A stretch of DNA of 64,000 bases, taken from NCBI RefSeq assembly GCF_019976755.1, contig NZ_AP023441.1, forward strand, positions 3,469,501-3,533,500. The letters are read 5' to 3'. A program made the translations under genes and the position numbers. This DNA is from Nostoc sp. MS1. Its GTDB lineage: Bacteria; Cyanobacteriota; Cyanobacteriia; Cyanobacteriales; Nostocaceae. Below, piece after piece: positions 7,340 to 16,060 of this stretch. Positions within the stretch are counted from its first letter, which is position 1, and each line of letters opens with the position of its first letter. The notes below the pieces were generated by a model. That model did no database searches, was not told the DNA's origin, and saw only the letters and a program-made list of their open reading frames with translations.

Positions 7340-9448
7340 ATGACTAACTTATATTGTTCAAAAGGACACGAGAATTATCCAGGAACTCGGTTCTGTCTTA
7401 AGTGTGGTGAGAATTTAGTGGATAATTTTGTGAATCAGGGGATTCAGCCGGGGTTAACTTTAAGCGATCGCTATTTGATTGTGCGCCAAGTCGGACAGGG
7501 AGGATTTGGGCGTACTTATTTAGCTGAAGATATTAACCGTTTTCGTGAACTCTGTATTTTAAAAGAATTTTCTCCCCAAGTGCAAACGCCCTATGTTTTA
7601 CAAAAAGCAGAGGAATTGTTTCAACGGGAAGCTAATGTACTTTATAAATTACAACATCCTCAAATTCCCCGCTTTCGGGAAATATTCCGCGTCAATCAAA
7701 TGGGGAAGGAATATCTATTTTTAGTTCAGGATTATGTAGAAGGGGAAACCTATAGCAGTTTGCTAAGTTATCGCACACAACAAGGGTTACGATTTACAGA
7801 AGCAGAAATTCGTCAACTATTGCTGCAAATCTTACCTGTGCTGGATTATATCCATTCTCTGGGTGTGATTCATCGTGATATCTCACCAGATAATCTCATC
7901 CTTCGCAATGTCGATCAACTGCCAGTATTGATTGATTTTGGTGGTGTTAAACAAGTAGCGGCCGTTGTAGCATCTCAATATTATCAACCCGGTCAATTAC
8001 CAGCCCAACCACCCGCCACTCTTTTGGGTAAAGTCGGATTTGCACCGCCAGAACAAATGCAAACTGGTTCTGTATCTCCCCACAGTGATTTATATGCTTT
8101 AGCAGTCACAGCACTGGTTTTGCTTACAGGTAAACAACCGCAAGAATTACTTGATACCTATAACTTATCTTGGCAGTGGCGACGGGAAATAAGCCTGAGT
8201 CCGGCTTTAGGGCAAGTATTAGATAAAATGTTAGCTCCTCGGCCTGGCGATCGCTATCAGTCAGCCGAGCAAGTTTTACAAGCCCTCAACCCAGTACCAG
8301 TATATTATCCTCCTACTCAAGCACCCGTACCTCAACCTCCCTCGCATCCTCCAGTTCCTATTCCTATTCCCACTACACCGGAAACCGTTGCTGTTTCTCC
8401 ACCTCCGCCTCCTTTACCACCACCTGCCAAAAGCTGGTGGACACCAACTAAAGTATTTTTAGCCACATTAGTATTAGTAAGTGGTACTGGTTTATTGTGG
8501 TGGGGGGTGAGTAAAGGTGATCGCAATACCATATCTGTTGATCCCACACCTACACCAACTACAAGCCAACCCACCAGCCCTATAGATAAATACTCCCCAG
8601 AAGAACGACAACGCAAACAAAAATTAAGCGATCGCCGTCAACAATTAGGTATAGATTCTAACTTTTATATTAATTTAGTTAATCAAGTCTTTTGGGACAA
8701 AAACCCCAGTGTACGCGGCAGAACTCTCAGCGATGGCCCAGAAGATGCGGATTTACGGGCAGAGTGGGATGCAACAGCCGCCCAATTACTAGATAAACTA
8801 ACACCACTGAGTTCTCGCGCTAGAAGACAACTTGGTACTTATACTGCCGCAGAACGCGATCGCTGGAAAGTAGAAGTTAATCAAATTAACGTTGGTAGCC
8901 GTTCTTTATACGATTTGGGTGATGCAGCCTTCTTCCAAGCCTTTCCCGAACAAAAGGGTAAAAACTTTATTGATCAACCAATTGGGCAGGTTTGGTACGC
9001 CTTTGTTAGTGATAAACTGAGTGCTATCCTTGCGGGTACTGCTTTTCAAAAGATTGTCTTTGATCCTGACGCTATAACTAAAACAGTCAGTGGCACATTA
9101 CAGTCTGCTGGCGGTAAAGTCTTCATTGCCGACTTAGCCAAAGACCAATCATTAAAATTGCAACTACAAGCAAACCCCAAAGTTTTATTATCTGTCTATT
9201 CTCCCTCTGGCAAAATAGTATTTTTAGAAGATTCAGACAAACGCACTTTATCAGCCCAACTCCCTGAATCTGGATTTTATGAGTTTGTTGTCGTTTCAAC
9301 TGCATCCTCATCCGCAGATTATCGCCTCACCCTCACAGTAGAAAATCCCACCCCACCACCAGAACCAACTCCTACAGAAACCCCTACTCCAACTCCTACC
9401 GAAACGCCAACAGAAACACCCACGCCTACACCGAGTACAACACCGTAA
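7340..9448 (+). CDS. Membrane Ser/Thr protein kinase with zinc ribbon and C-terminal PPC-like domain (second of pair)
   Basis: The 702-residue protein has a zinc ribbon (Cys6, His10, Cys19, Cys22), a kinase domain with GQGGFGRTYL, HRDISPDN from residue 178 and IDFGGVK, a Pro-rich linker and a transmembrane helix at about 371-388. The domain after the helix matches the one in the preceding kinase (RRQQLGIDSNFY...GQVWYAFVSD). It adds a beta-rich segment at about 575-660 resembling a bacterial pre-peptidase C-terminal domain, and ends in a Thr/Pro/Glu tail (TPTETPTPTP). The ATG at 7340 is the last of several ATGs in a TAATGAC heptamer array; the earlier ones hit stops at once. It is probably co-transcribed with its neighbour and arose by tandem duplication. 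Confidence 0.92.
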   Translation: MTNLYCSKGHENYPGTRFCLKCGENLVDNFVNQGIQPGLTLSDRYLIVRQVGQGGFGRTYLAEDINRFRELCILKEFSPQVQTPYVLQKAEELFQREANVLYKLQHPQIPRFREIFRVNQMGKEYLFLVQDYVEGETYSSLLSYRTQQGLRFTEAEIRQLLLQILPVLDYIHSLGVIHRDISPDNLILRNVDQLPVLIDFGGVKQVAAVVASQYYQPGQLPAQPPATLLGKVGFAPPEQMQTGSVSPHSDLYALAVTALVLLTGKQPQELLDTYNLSWQWRREISLSPALGQVLDKMLAPRPGDRYQSAEQVLQALNPVPVYYPPTQAPVPQPPSHPPVPIPIPTTPETVAVSPPPPPLPPPAKSWWTPTKVFLATLVLVSGTGLLWWGVSKGDRNTISVDPTPTPTTSQPTSPIDKYSPEERQRKQKLSDRRQQLGIDSNFYINLVNQVFWDKNPSVRGRTLSDGPEDADLRAEWDATAAQLLDKLTPLSSRARRQLGTYTAAERDRWKVEVNQINVGSRSLYDLGDAAFFQAFPEQKGKNFIDQPIGQVWYAFVSDKLSAILAGTAFQKIVFDPDAITKTVSGTLQSAGGKVFIADLAKDQSLKLQLQANPKVLLSVYSPSGKIVFLEDSDKRTLSAQLPESGFYEFVVVSTASSSADYRLTLTVENPTPPPEPTPTETPTPTPTETPTETPTPTPSTTP

Positions 9449-9544
9449 CTTTTTGTAGAAAGGCATTACGCCCCTGGTATAGCGCAATTTATTACAAAGA
9501 CTGTTTGAATTGATTATTGAATAATGCTACTTTATTAGCATAGT

Positions 9545-9594
9545 TTTAAAGCATAAAGTTATCGTTGCGGCAAAGTTATCCTTTATGCTTTAAA
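9545..9594. terminator. Long inverted repeat after the kinase pair
   Basis: A perfect 14-bp inverted repeat TTTAAAGCATAAAG / CTTTATGCTTTAAA has a 22-nt spacer, about 100 bp after the second kinase. There is no T-run, so it may be a processing or stability hairpin rather than a classical terminator. Confidence 0.45.
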
Positions 9595-9626
9595 CCACAC
9601 GAAAATCATCAGTTATTGTAAAAAAA

Positions 9627-9700
<74 letters not shown>

Positions 9701-9908
9701 TTAACCACACGATTTATAAGTATAACATAGATTATGCCTAACAGCAGAATATTATTGATTTAATCGCTGCTGTGCAAGAGCCATGAGCCTTTGCCCTTCT
9801 ATTTAGGCGGTTGTGCCGAGTTTGATGATGTAATACAAATTTAAAAAAAGAACGCGACAAATACCTGGGTAGAGACGCACGGTGTCATGGGTGCCAATTT
9901 AAGGAGCA

Positions 9909-10256
9909 TCAGCCCAGACAAGAGACGAGCGCGAGTGAATAGTGACGTTTGCGCTCGGCTTTGAGCAAACCAAAAAGCTGATAATGGAAAACAGTCAACA
10001 ACAACATCAGTTTCGCTACGCAAAACAGCCATAGCAAAGTAATATAAACTGCGAAAGACCATCTTTACAGAAATACGTTCAAGTGGCTGAGAAAGTGCCA
10101 ACGCTACCTGAGAAGAAAATGGTTGAGAACAGTGGAGAAAATCACAGCCGCAAAGATTTGAATCTGAACCCCGTTACGGTCGCCAACCCACATGTAAGCA
10201 AAACCCAAAAGTCGTTTAGTCAACTTAAAGGCATCTTTGTTGTCTAAAGATTTACT
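9909..10256 (-). pseudogene. Broken IS4-type transposase, C-terminal remnant
   Basis: Three reverse-strand frames together give a DDE-transposase C-terminus. Frame one, from 10256, reads SKSLDNKDAFKLTKRLLGFA then MWVGDRNGVQIQIF and ends ...LNHFLLR-stop. Frame two continues LERISVKMVFRSLYYFA. Frame three finishes LFGLLKAERKRH. Two frameshifts and a stop break it. The N-terminal half, with its first catalytic Asp residues, is absent, and I see no matching terminal repeats. The 86-codon open frame inside it (9841-10101) is just the middle piece and should not be called a gene. The rest of the 9701-10321 gap shows nothing else. Confidence 0.75.
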
Positions 10257-10321
10257 TTATAAATGGTCTTTTACTCCTGAGAGCTAATCGTCAATTTTCC
10301 ATTGTTGAACGCTTTTCTTGG

Positions 10322-12205
10322 TTAAGAAGTTTTCAGGTGGTGGCTACGAACTCTTTCTGGGCTACCTGTGGGGATGGAGGCGATTAATTTTTGGGTGTAG
10401 GCTTCCTTGGGTTCGCGGTAGATGCTTTCGGCTGTGCCTTGTTCAACTATTTGACCACGATTCATGACTAAAATGCGATCGCTCATAAATTTGACGACGC
10501 TTAAGTCATGGGAAATAAATATATAAGTTAGCTGAAATTCTTCCTGTAATTCTTTCAGCAGATTCAATACTTGCGCCTGTACTGACACATCCAACGCAGA
10601 AACAGATTCGTCACAGATAATAAACTTGGGATTTAATGCCAAGGAACGGGCAATACAAACCCGTTGACGTTGACCACCAGAAAATTGATGCGGATAACGA
10701 TTCATTGCATCAGCACTCAAACCCACCCTTTCTAACAATTCCGCCACTCTTTCGCGTCGTTGTCGAGTTGTTTTACCTACAGAGTGGATTAACAAAGGTT
10801 CCATGACTGCATCCCCTACCTTCATCCGGGGGTCAAGGGAACTAAAGGGATTTTGAAAGACAATTTGCATTTCCCTCCGCAGTTTTTGCAACGGTTCACC
10901 TTTGAGATTGGTAATATCTTGTCCATCAAAGATAATTTGCCCACTCATTGGTTCAATTAAACGTAGCAAAGTTCTACCCAGAGTAGTTTTACCACAACCA
11001 GATTCCCCAACTAACCCTACAGTTTCCCCTGTTTTCACATCAAAGGAAACATCATTAACTGCCATTTGGTAACGTTTCGTTCCCCCAAACCAACCTTTTA
11101 CCGGGAACCCTACTTTTAAGTTGCGGATTTGTAATAGTAGGGGCTTTTGTTGCAGACTTTCTAGTCTAGCGGCGATTTCTTGATAGGTGATGTCTGGAGG
11201 TTGTGCAGGTTCTTTCTCTTGAATAATTAACTGTCCGTTTGGTGTTTCCTCCACACTCATGTAGTCAGAAACGGTGAGTAATTTGTGGGGATGGCGGGTA
11301 AGGGTAGGGCGACAAGCTACCAATCCTTTAGTGTAGGGATGTTGGGGATTACTAAAAATCTGCTCTGCTGCACCGTATTCGACAACTTTACCTTTGTACA
11401 TTACTGCCACTTGGTCGGCAATTTCCGAGATTAAACCCAAGTCATGAGTAATAAAAATTAACGCCATTTCCCGTTTTTGTTGCAATTCTCGCAACAAATC
11501 GATAATGGTTGCTTGTACGGTAACATCTAAAGCTGTAGTTGGTTCATCAGCAATTAACAACAAAGGATTACAGGAAATTGCCATCGCAATCATCACCCGT
11601 TGTAGCTGTCCCCCTGATAGTTGGTGGGGGTAGCGTTCCAGCATTAATTCTTTATGCTGCTTCACCAACTGCGCTACTTTATACTCATCAAGGGGTGCAT
11701 TGGGGTTAGTTTGCGGCCAACTTTCAATATATTGTTGTTTAAGTTGCTCATCGCTAGGTAAAAGTTTAACCTCTTGCAGACCTGCGATCGCAATCCGTTT
11801 TGCTTCATTTACACTAACCTGCTGATGGCGGAGAATTGCTTCTGTCAGCTGAAACCCAATCGTATAAACTGGGTTCAGTGAACTCATCGGTTCCTGAAAA
11901 ATCATCGCAATATCTCCACCCCGATATAGCTGCATTTCCTCAGAAGATAAAGCCGCTAAATTTATAGGATTAGCATTAGCTTGGTCACGAAACAAGATTT
12001 CGCCACTACTAATTCTGCCAGGATGCTGCAACAAACCCATTACCGCCAATGAGGTGACTGATTTACCACTTCCAGACTCACCAACTATTCCTAGAGTTTC
12101 ACCACGATGTAGCACAAAAGAAACCCCATCGACAGCTTTGACAGCATCGCCATCACTGGAAAATTCAACTTGCAGATTGCGAACCTCTAGGACAGTTTCT
12201 CTCAT
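10322..12205 (-). CDS. Fused double-ATPase subunit of a peptide/nickel-type ABC importer
   Basis: The 627-residue protein has two complete ABC ATPase halves, as in GsiA/YejF-like DppD-DppF fusions. Half one has GESGSGKS at 42-49, LSGGQLQRV and LIADEPTTALD. Half two has GLVGESGCGKTT, FSGGQRQRV and FIICDESVSALD. Each half ends with the oligopeptide-type C-terminal segment (HPYTKGLVACRPTL in the first, YREPKEAYTQKLI in the second). It would power uptake of oligopeptides or a similar solute. The permeases and binding protein are not in this window, so it works with subunits encoded elsewhere. It stands alone, next to the transposase remnant. Confidence 0.92.
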   Translation of the reverse strand: MRETVLEVRNLQVEFSSDGDAVKAVDGVSFVLHRGETLGIVGESGSGKSVTSLAVMGLLQHPGRISSGEILFRDQANANPINLAALSSEEMQLYRGGDIAMIFQEPMSSLNPVYTIGFQLTEAILRHQQVSVNEAKRIAIAGLQEVKLLPSDEQLKQQYIESWPQTNPNAPLDEYKVAQLVKQHKELMLERYPHQLSGGQLQRVMIAMAISCNPLLLIADEPTTALDVTVQATIIDLLRELQQKREMALIFITHDLGLISEIADQVAVMYKGKVVEYGAAEQIFSNPQHPYTKGLVACRPTLTRHPHKLLTVSDYMSVEETPNGQLIIQEKEPAQPPDITYQEIAARLESLQQKPLLLQIRNLKVGFPVKGWFGGTKRYQMAVNDVSFDVKTGETVGLVGESGCGKTTLGRTLLRLIEPMSGQIIFDGQDITNLKGEPLQKLRREMQIVFQNPFSSLDPRMKVGDAVMEPLLIHSVGKTTRQRRERVAELLERVGLSADAMNRYPHQFSGGQRQRVCIARSLALNPKFIICDESVSALDVSVQAQVLNLLKELQEEFQLTYIFISHDLSVVKFMSDRILVMNRGQIVEQGTAESIYREPKEAYTQKLIASIPTGSPERVRSHHLKTS

Positions 12206-12239
12206 GGGAGTTAATTTATGAATTTGTCAGTAAAAAGTA

Positions 12240-12420
12240 TTTGGATTTTAGCAGTAGTTTGAATAAATGGGGAGATGAGGGGATGAGGGAGAGGAGGGGA
12301 TGAGGGAGATGAGGGAGATGAGGAAGATGAGGGGGATAAATACAGAAGGTATATGAGCTAAGTAAATATTCTTCTTTCTCTATCTCCCCTTACTCCCCCC
12401 ACTCCCTACTCCCTACTCCC
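12240..12420. repeat. GA-rich and ccccactccc-type short repeats between ABC ATPase and SSB genes
   Basis: Purine-rich ggggatgaggga-type units run to about 12345 and a pyrimidine-rich tccctactccc run sits at about 12385-12420. The two blocks are roughly complementary and could pair. Their length and sequence are typical of intergenic cyanobacterial short repeats. Confidence 0.7.
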
Positions 12421-12939
12421 CTAAAACGGAATATCATCCGTTTCTGGTTCTTCTACTGGTTGGTAGTTAGTTACTGGAGGCGCAACACTAACTTTACTAG
12501 CGGCTGGGGTAGGAGTTGGACGGGGTGTTTCGTAGGTGGGAACATCGTTTTGGATAGTCACAGCCGCCGATGGTGGACGAGATGGGGTTTCCGTCGCGGC
12601 TGGTGATCTCTCTACTGATGCTGATGGGGCGAAGTCAGCGCTAACTGATTGAATCTGTTGTACTGTTAATTCAGCACGTTTTTCTTTGAATCCTTCTGGA
12701 CGGTCGATGGTATTCATGCCTAAACGTCCAGCGATGATGACGCGATCGCCTTGATGATAGTTTTGCTGAATTTCTGTGGCTAGATTACCCCATCCCACAA
12801 CCTTTAAAGTAGCTGGGGGATCATCTGGCTTCTGGGAATTAGGAAACTGCACCAGCATTTCTGTAACTGCTAAGTTATCTGATGTATAGCGCAGTTGCGG
12901 TGCTTGAATAATTTCCGCCATTAAAACACAACTGTTCAT
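12421..12939 (-). CDS. ssb: Single-stranded DNA-binding protein
   Basis: An OB-fold domain of about 105 residues (MNSCVLMAEIIQAP...VVGWGNLA...GDRVIIAGRLGMNT) is followed by a Pro/Thr/Ala-rich linker and the acidic tip EPETDDIPF, the classical SSB tail that docks partner proteins. I place the start at the ATG at 12939, not further upstream. An AGGAGG lies at 12945-12950, 5 nt before this ATG, and the longer frame would read through it. The protein is then 172 residues. It binds exposed single strands in replication and repair. The N-terminal half is more divergent from E. coli SSB than the tail. Confidence 0.88.
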   Translation of the reverse strand: MNSCVLMAEIIQAPQLRYTSDNLAVTEMLVQFPNSQKPDDPPATLKVVGWGNLATEIQQNYHQGDRVIIAGRLGMNTIDRPEGFKEKRAELTVQQIQSVSADFAPSASVERSPAATETPSRPPSAAVTIQNDVPTYETPRPTPTPAASKVSVAPPVTNYQPVEEPETDDIPF

Positions 12940-13582
12940 TAAATCCTCCTGACTGTTTGGCAAATGGGGAGTAGGGAAGAAAGATTGTCTTGTTTAATGG
13001 GAGTTTTCCCTTGACTCACTTTCTTGTTAAATATAAAAGCCAAATTTAAAACTTACCCTTCTCATAGCTAAAATTAGAGATATTGGGAGTAACGCCAATA
13101 ATAATTAATATTCAATAAGTTGGCTTTTGCTTGTAATTCCAAAATTATTTATCTACCATAATAAATAAACTCTCTAATTAAGTTCAGTTTTAGCATAAAA
13201 GCCAAGCGACAGTTTTCAACAACATTTTGAGAATGCTGTTTGCCACTTTCGCCTGACTGGAACGAGCATTGATTTCTGCATGAGTAGTATAATTGTACCA
13301 CTTTATCGATAAATAAAATACTGGGTACAGATTTGTAACTTAATATTTCGCAGGTAGATTAAGAAGATAAGATTGATAACTTACGCATGAAAACGAAAAA
13401 CCAAGGGTTCGCACAAGGGTACAGGGGTATTGAAAACCCTTACAGCCTAGATGCGTAAGCCTTGTATAGATGATTCTATATATTCTGTCATAGCTTGTGC
13501 GATCGCCCAGTCCACAGCTTCCAGACTCCGGCACACACCACATTTGAACAATTATTGCAAGCAAAATAAATAAACTGTAAAT
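12940..13582. other. Gene-free stretch upstream of ssb
   Basis: About 640 bp, AT-rich. It holds the ssb ribosome-binding site and presumably its promoter at the left. A small inverted-repeat element lies at 13380-13459. A 74-codon open frame here (13340-13564, reverse) overlaps that element, lacks a start signal and matches nothing I recognise. Confidence 0.6.
13380..13459. repeat. 80-bp MITE-like element with 9-bp terminal inverted repeats
   Basis: Perfect ends CTTACGCAT (13380-13388) and ATGCGTAAG (13451-13459) enclose 62 bp with an inner AAGGGT/ACCCTT pair. I see no clear target-site duplication. There is no coding capacity. Confidence 0.5.
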
Positions 13583-13870
13583 TTAAGCAGATAACTCAGA
13601 TATTACGTAAGAAACAGTCACAGCAAACATTACTAACAGAACAGGAATTATAGTACTAACTTCTAATTTGCGCTGTTTGACGATTTCAATTAAAGACATT
13701 GGCACAATCAAAGGCCAGAAAACAGTTGTGATTACACACATTACAAAACTTAAGAACTTATCCTCTGGGGATGAACTAGGATGGCGCATAGCAAAGTTCA
13801 CCCAATTGCTGAGAAAATAGCAAGTCATCAATAAATAACTAATTAGTAAAGTTAATTGTATTTGATTCAT
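13583..13870 (-). CDS. Small membrane protein, function unknown
   Basis: The 95-residue product (MNQIQLTLLISYLLMTCYFL...) has three hydrophobic stretches, near residues 5-25, 45-65 and 75-92, and so is an integral membrane protein. A Shine-Dalgarno GGGAGAG lies 6 nt before the ATG at 13870. This start is preferred to the ATG at 13876 and the TTG at 13885, which would overlap that site. I recognise no family. The sequence between it and the next gene (13871-14158) holds no feature I can support. Confidence 0.55.
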   Translation of the reverse strand: MNQIQLTLLISYLLMTCYFLSNWVNFAMRHPSSSPEDKFLSFVMCVITTVFWPLIVPMSLIEIVKQRKLEVSTIIPVLLVMFAVTVSYVISELSA

Positions 13871-14158
13871 AACCATCTCTCCCAAGTTGCGTGTGATTAT
13901 GCCACCAAAATAACTCGAACAAGTTAATTACACAACTGATTTAATAGCAAAAATTAAAAAATTAACAGCCAATATAAATTATTTTTAAAGAAATAGGCTT
14001 TGCTGATAACTTCAGCAATAGACAATGAGTTAAGACACTTCAAGTTCAAGGGATACTATGGGGTGTGTTAAGGCTTGAGCCTAAAGTAACGCCACATAAC
14101 ACACCCGGTAATTCTATTACTACGTAAACTTCAACGGATATGGAAAACTATAGTCAAA

Positions 14159-14719
14159 TTAATTCCCTACATCCAAATTCAGATAAAAATTCTTGTCAAC
14201 TACTCTGTAGCTGCCATCATACTTAATTATAGGAATAATAACCCGGTGTTGTCCTGCTTCCATTTGCCATGATTTGGGAAAATTGTTGATACTGTGACAA
14301 CCTGTATTAATTGGAAAACTGCTAGGGGTTAACAGCGTATTTTGGTAATTTTCAATACCATGTTTAAATAAAACCGCTTTTGCCTCTAATTTATTGAGTT
14401 TCGTTTGCGAGAGTATGCAATAAGTTAAACCCAAGAGTTTGATTTTATCTCCTGTTTTTAGTGCAAGACGTTCAGCATATTTGACTTGTTGAGGTTCATC
14501 GCTGTTAATCTGCACAGTTATATGAGAAACACATACTTTGTTGACAATATCTATATCGCATTTTGAAGCAGTAGAACTTGATTGATTTGTAGGCTTATAG
14601 TTAATAGAATTATTGCCTTGTGAACTAGGTTTATTGATTAAATCTGCTACTACAGTTGCACTGGCAGTAATCAGCGCAACTAGCATGGGAGTCAGAAGTT
14701 TTAGTGTAGAAGGTTTCAT
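14159..14719 (-). CDS. Exported or membrane-anchored protein, function unknown
   Basis: The 186-residue product starts MKPSTLKLLTPMLVALITAS, a short basic end followed by a hydrophobic helix to about residue 25, which fits a signal or anchor sequence. A Ser/Asn-rich linker follows (about 32-52), then a domain with Cys at about 54, 63, 101 and 141 that could form disulphides outside the cytoplasm. No recognised family or catalytic motif is visible. It is a single gene, divergent from the NTPase operon that begins at 15041. Confidence 0.55.
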   Translation of the reverse strand: MKPSTLKLLTPMLVALITASATVVADLINKPSSQGNNSINYKPTNQSSSTASKCDIDIVNKVCVSHITVQINSDEPQQVKYAERLALKTGDKIKLLGLTYCILSQTKLNKLEAKAVLFKHGIENYQNTLLTPSSFPINTGCHSINNFPKSWQMEAGQHRVIIPIIKYDGSYRVVDKNFYLNLDVGN

Positions 14720-15040
14720 ACTTGGAACAGTCCAGAAAACTTTTATTTGTTATTTATTACGTTATCTGGGTAGTTATCATTTGTCGGTAAGTAGACGTAG
14801 GAACAATTACTTGTGTTAGTTTCTAATGTAAGTAGGTCAAAGTAGGTACAGGTTGGTTTTGCTTGCGTAAGGGAGATAGAACACAGTTTTGAAAGTATTT
14901 GCTATAGTCTATGATTGCTCCTATCTAGAACTGACATTGCTACTCCTCCCTACGGAACGCTGCTTTAGCCACAGCACTTTTACAAAAATCTGTTGAGTTT
15001 TAGGATAGTATGAATAATTACTAGTTATCTACAGCAACTA
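14720..15040. other. Divergent intergenic region, nothing identified
   Basis: It should carry the promoters for the exported protein (leftward) and the NTPase operon (rightward). I see no palindrome, repeat or RNA that I can support. Confidence 0.5.
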
Positions 15041-16057
15041 ATGAACGCAGAAGAGGCATTTGATTTTATTGATCACCTAGTTGCTTCCAAAGAGGGGGCT
15101 GGTTTTCGTGATGCTGAAAAGGCTGTGTTCTTAGGAATATGGGAAGGCAAGATTTATTCTGTCATTGCGGAAGAAATAAATTATGAGGTGCAATCTGTAA
15201 AAGAAATAGGAGGTAGAATATTTCAGAAAATATCTCAAGTTTCTCAAATAGAAATTAAGATTAATAAAGATAATTTTAAAAATTCAATAGATAAAATATA
15301 TAAAAATCAATCTATACAAATTCTAACTACCCCAAAATCAGCTATAGAACTTACTAACCCTTTTATTCCCCAGCAAGGGAGGGTGGAAGATGCAAAACAA
15401 TTCTTTGGGCGGAAGCAGGAAATACAAAGAATATTTGAAATTTTTAACAGTGGTAGTAGTATAGTTCTCGTAGGGGAAGAAGGGATTGGCAAATCTTCTC
15501 TGTTATGGAAGATTTGTCAACAGGCAGAAAATCAGCTTCAGCGTCAGCCAGCATTTTTAGATTTGAATTGGGTTAATGATGAGGAAGAATTTTATAAAGC
15601 TTTGTGTTACGAGATAGGTATCCCTGAAAGTAAGGGTTATATGCTAACTCGCAATTTACGAGATAAACGAGTGCTGCTGGCTATAGATAATGTAGGTAAA
15701 TTGACTTGGCAAGGGTTTACTCGGCAAGTGCGAGATTATTTGCGGGGTTTAGCTGAGGGTAGTAATCTGCGGTTGGCTTTAGCTGCAACTGAACCTCTAG
15801 ACAAGCTATTTCACGATAGTCAGGATGATGGTAAAACATCACCACTGGCTGGTATTTGTCAGGAGGAGAATATCAAGCCGTGGGATGAAAACAGCATTCG
15901 TGATTTTGTTAGCAGTCGTCTAGCTATGACCTCAGTGACGTTTGCTGAGGAAGAAATTATTCAACTAATTCAAGAAAGTAGCGGACATCCTCGCAAACTG
16001 ATGCAGTTGTGTTATCGAAATTACTCAAGCTATTTTAGCAACGGGAATAGAGGATAA
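15041..16057 (+). CDS. STAND/AAA-type NTPase with N-terminal helix-turn-helix-like domain
   Basis: The 338-residue protein has two parts. Residues 1-70 (MNAEEAFDFIDHLV... AVFLGIWEGKIYSVIAEEIN) match the short domain found at the start of many cyanobacterial WD40 and NB-ARC signalling ATPases, called the vMAP/HTH-like N-terminal domain as I recall it. Residues 120-330 form a P-loop NTPase with FFGRKQEIQRI, Walker A GEEGIGKS (145-152), Walker B VLLAIDN (211-217) and a sensor-like LALAATEP. There is no repeat or effector domain after the ATPase, which is unusual for a STAND protein. The next gene follows after 3 nt, with its ribosome-binding site AGAGGAT inside this gene, so the two are translated together. 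Confidence 0.75.
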   Translation: MNAEEAFDFIDHLVASKEGAGFRDAEKAVFLGIWEGKIYSVIAEEINYEVQSVKEIGGRIFQKISQVSQIEIKINKDNFKNSIDKIYKNQSIQILTTPKSAIELTNPFIPQQGRVEDAKQFFGRKQEIQRIFEIFNSGSSIVLVGEEGIGKSSLLWKICQQAENQLQRQPAFLDLNWVNDEEEFYKALCYEIGIPESKGYMLTRNLRDKRVLLAIDNVGKLTWQGFTRQVRDYLRGLAEGSNLRLALAATEPLDKLFHDSQDDGKTSPLAGICQEENIKPWDENSIRDFVSSRLAMTSVTFAEEEIIQLIQESSGHPRKLMQLCYRNYSSYFSNGNRG

Positions 16058-16060
16058 ATT

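Noticed and set aside
9841..10101. 86-codon reverse frame as a gene
   Set aside because: It is the middle frame of a frameshifted transposase remnant.
13340..13564. 74-codon reverse frame
   Set aside because: It crosses the 13380-13459 inverted-repeat element, lacks a ribosome-binding site and has no recognisable sequence.
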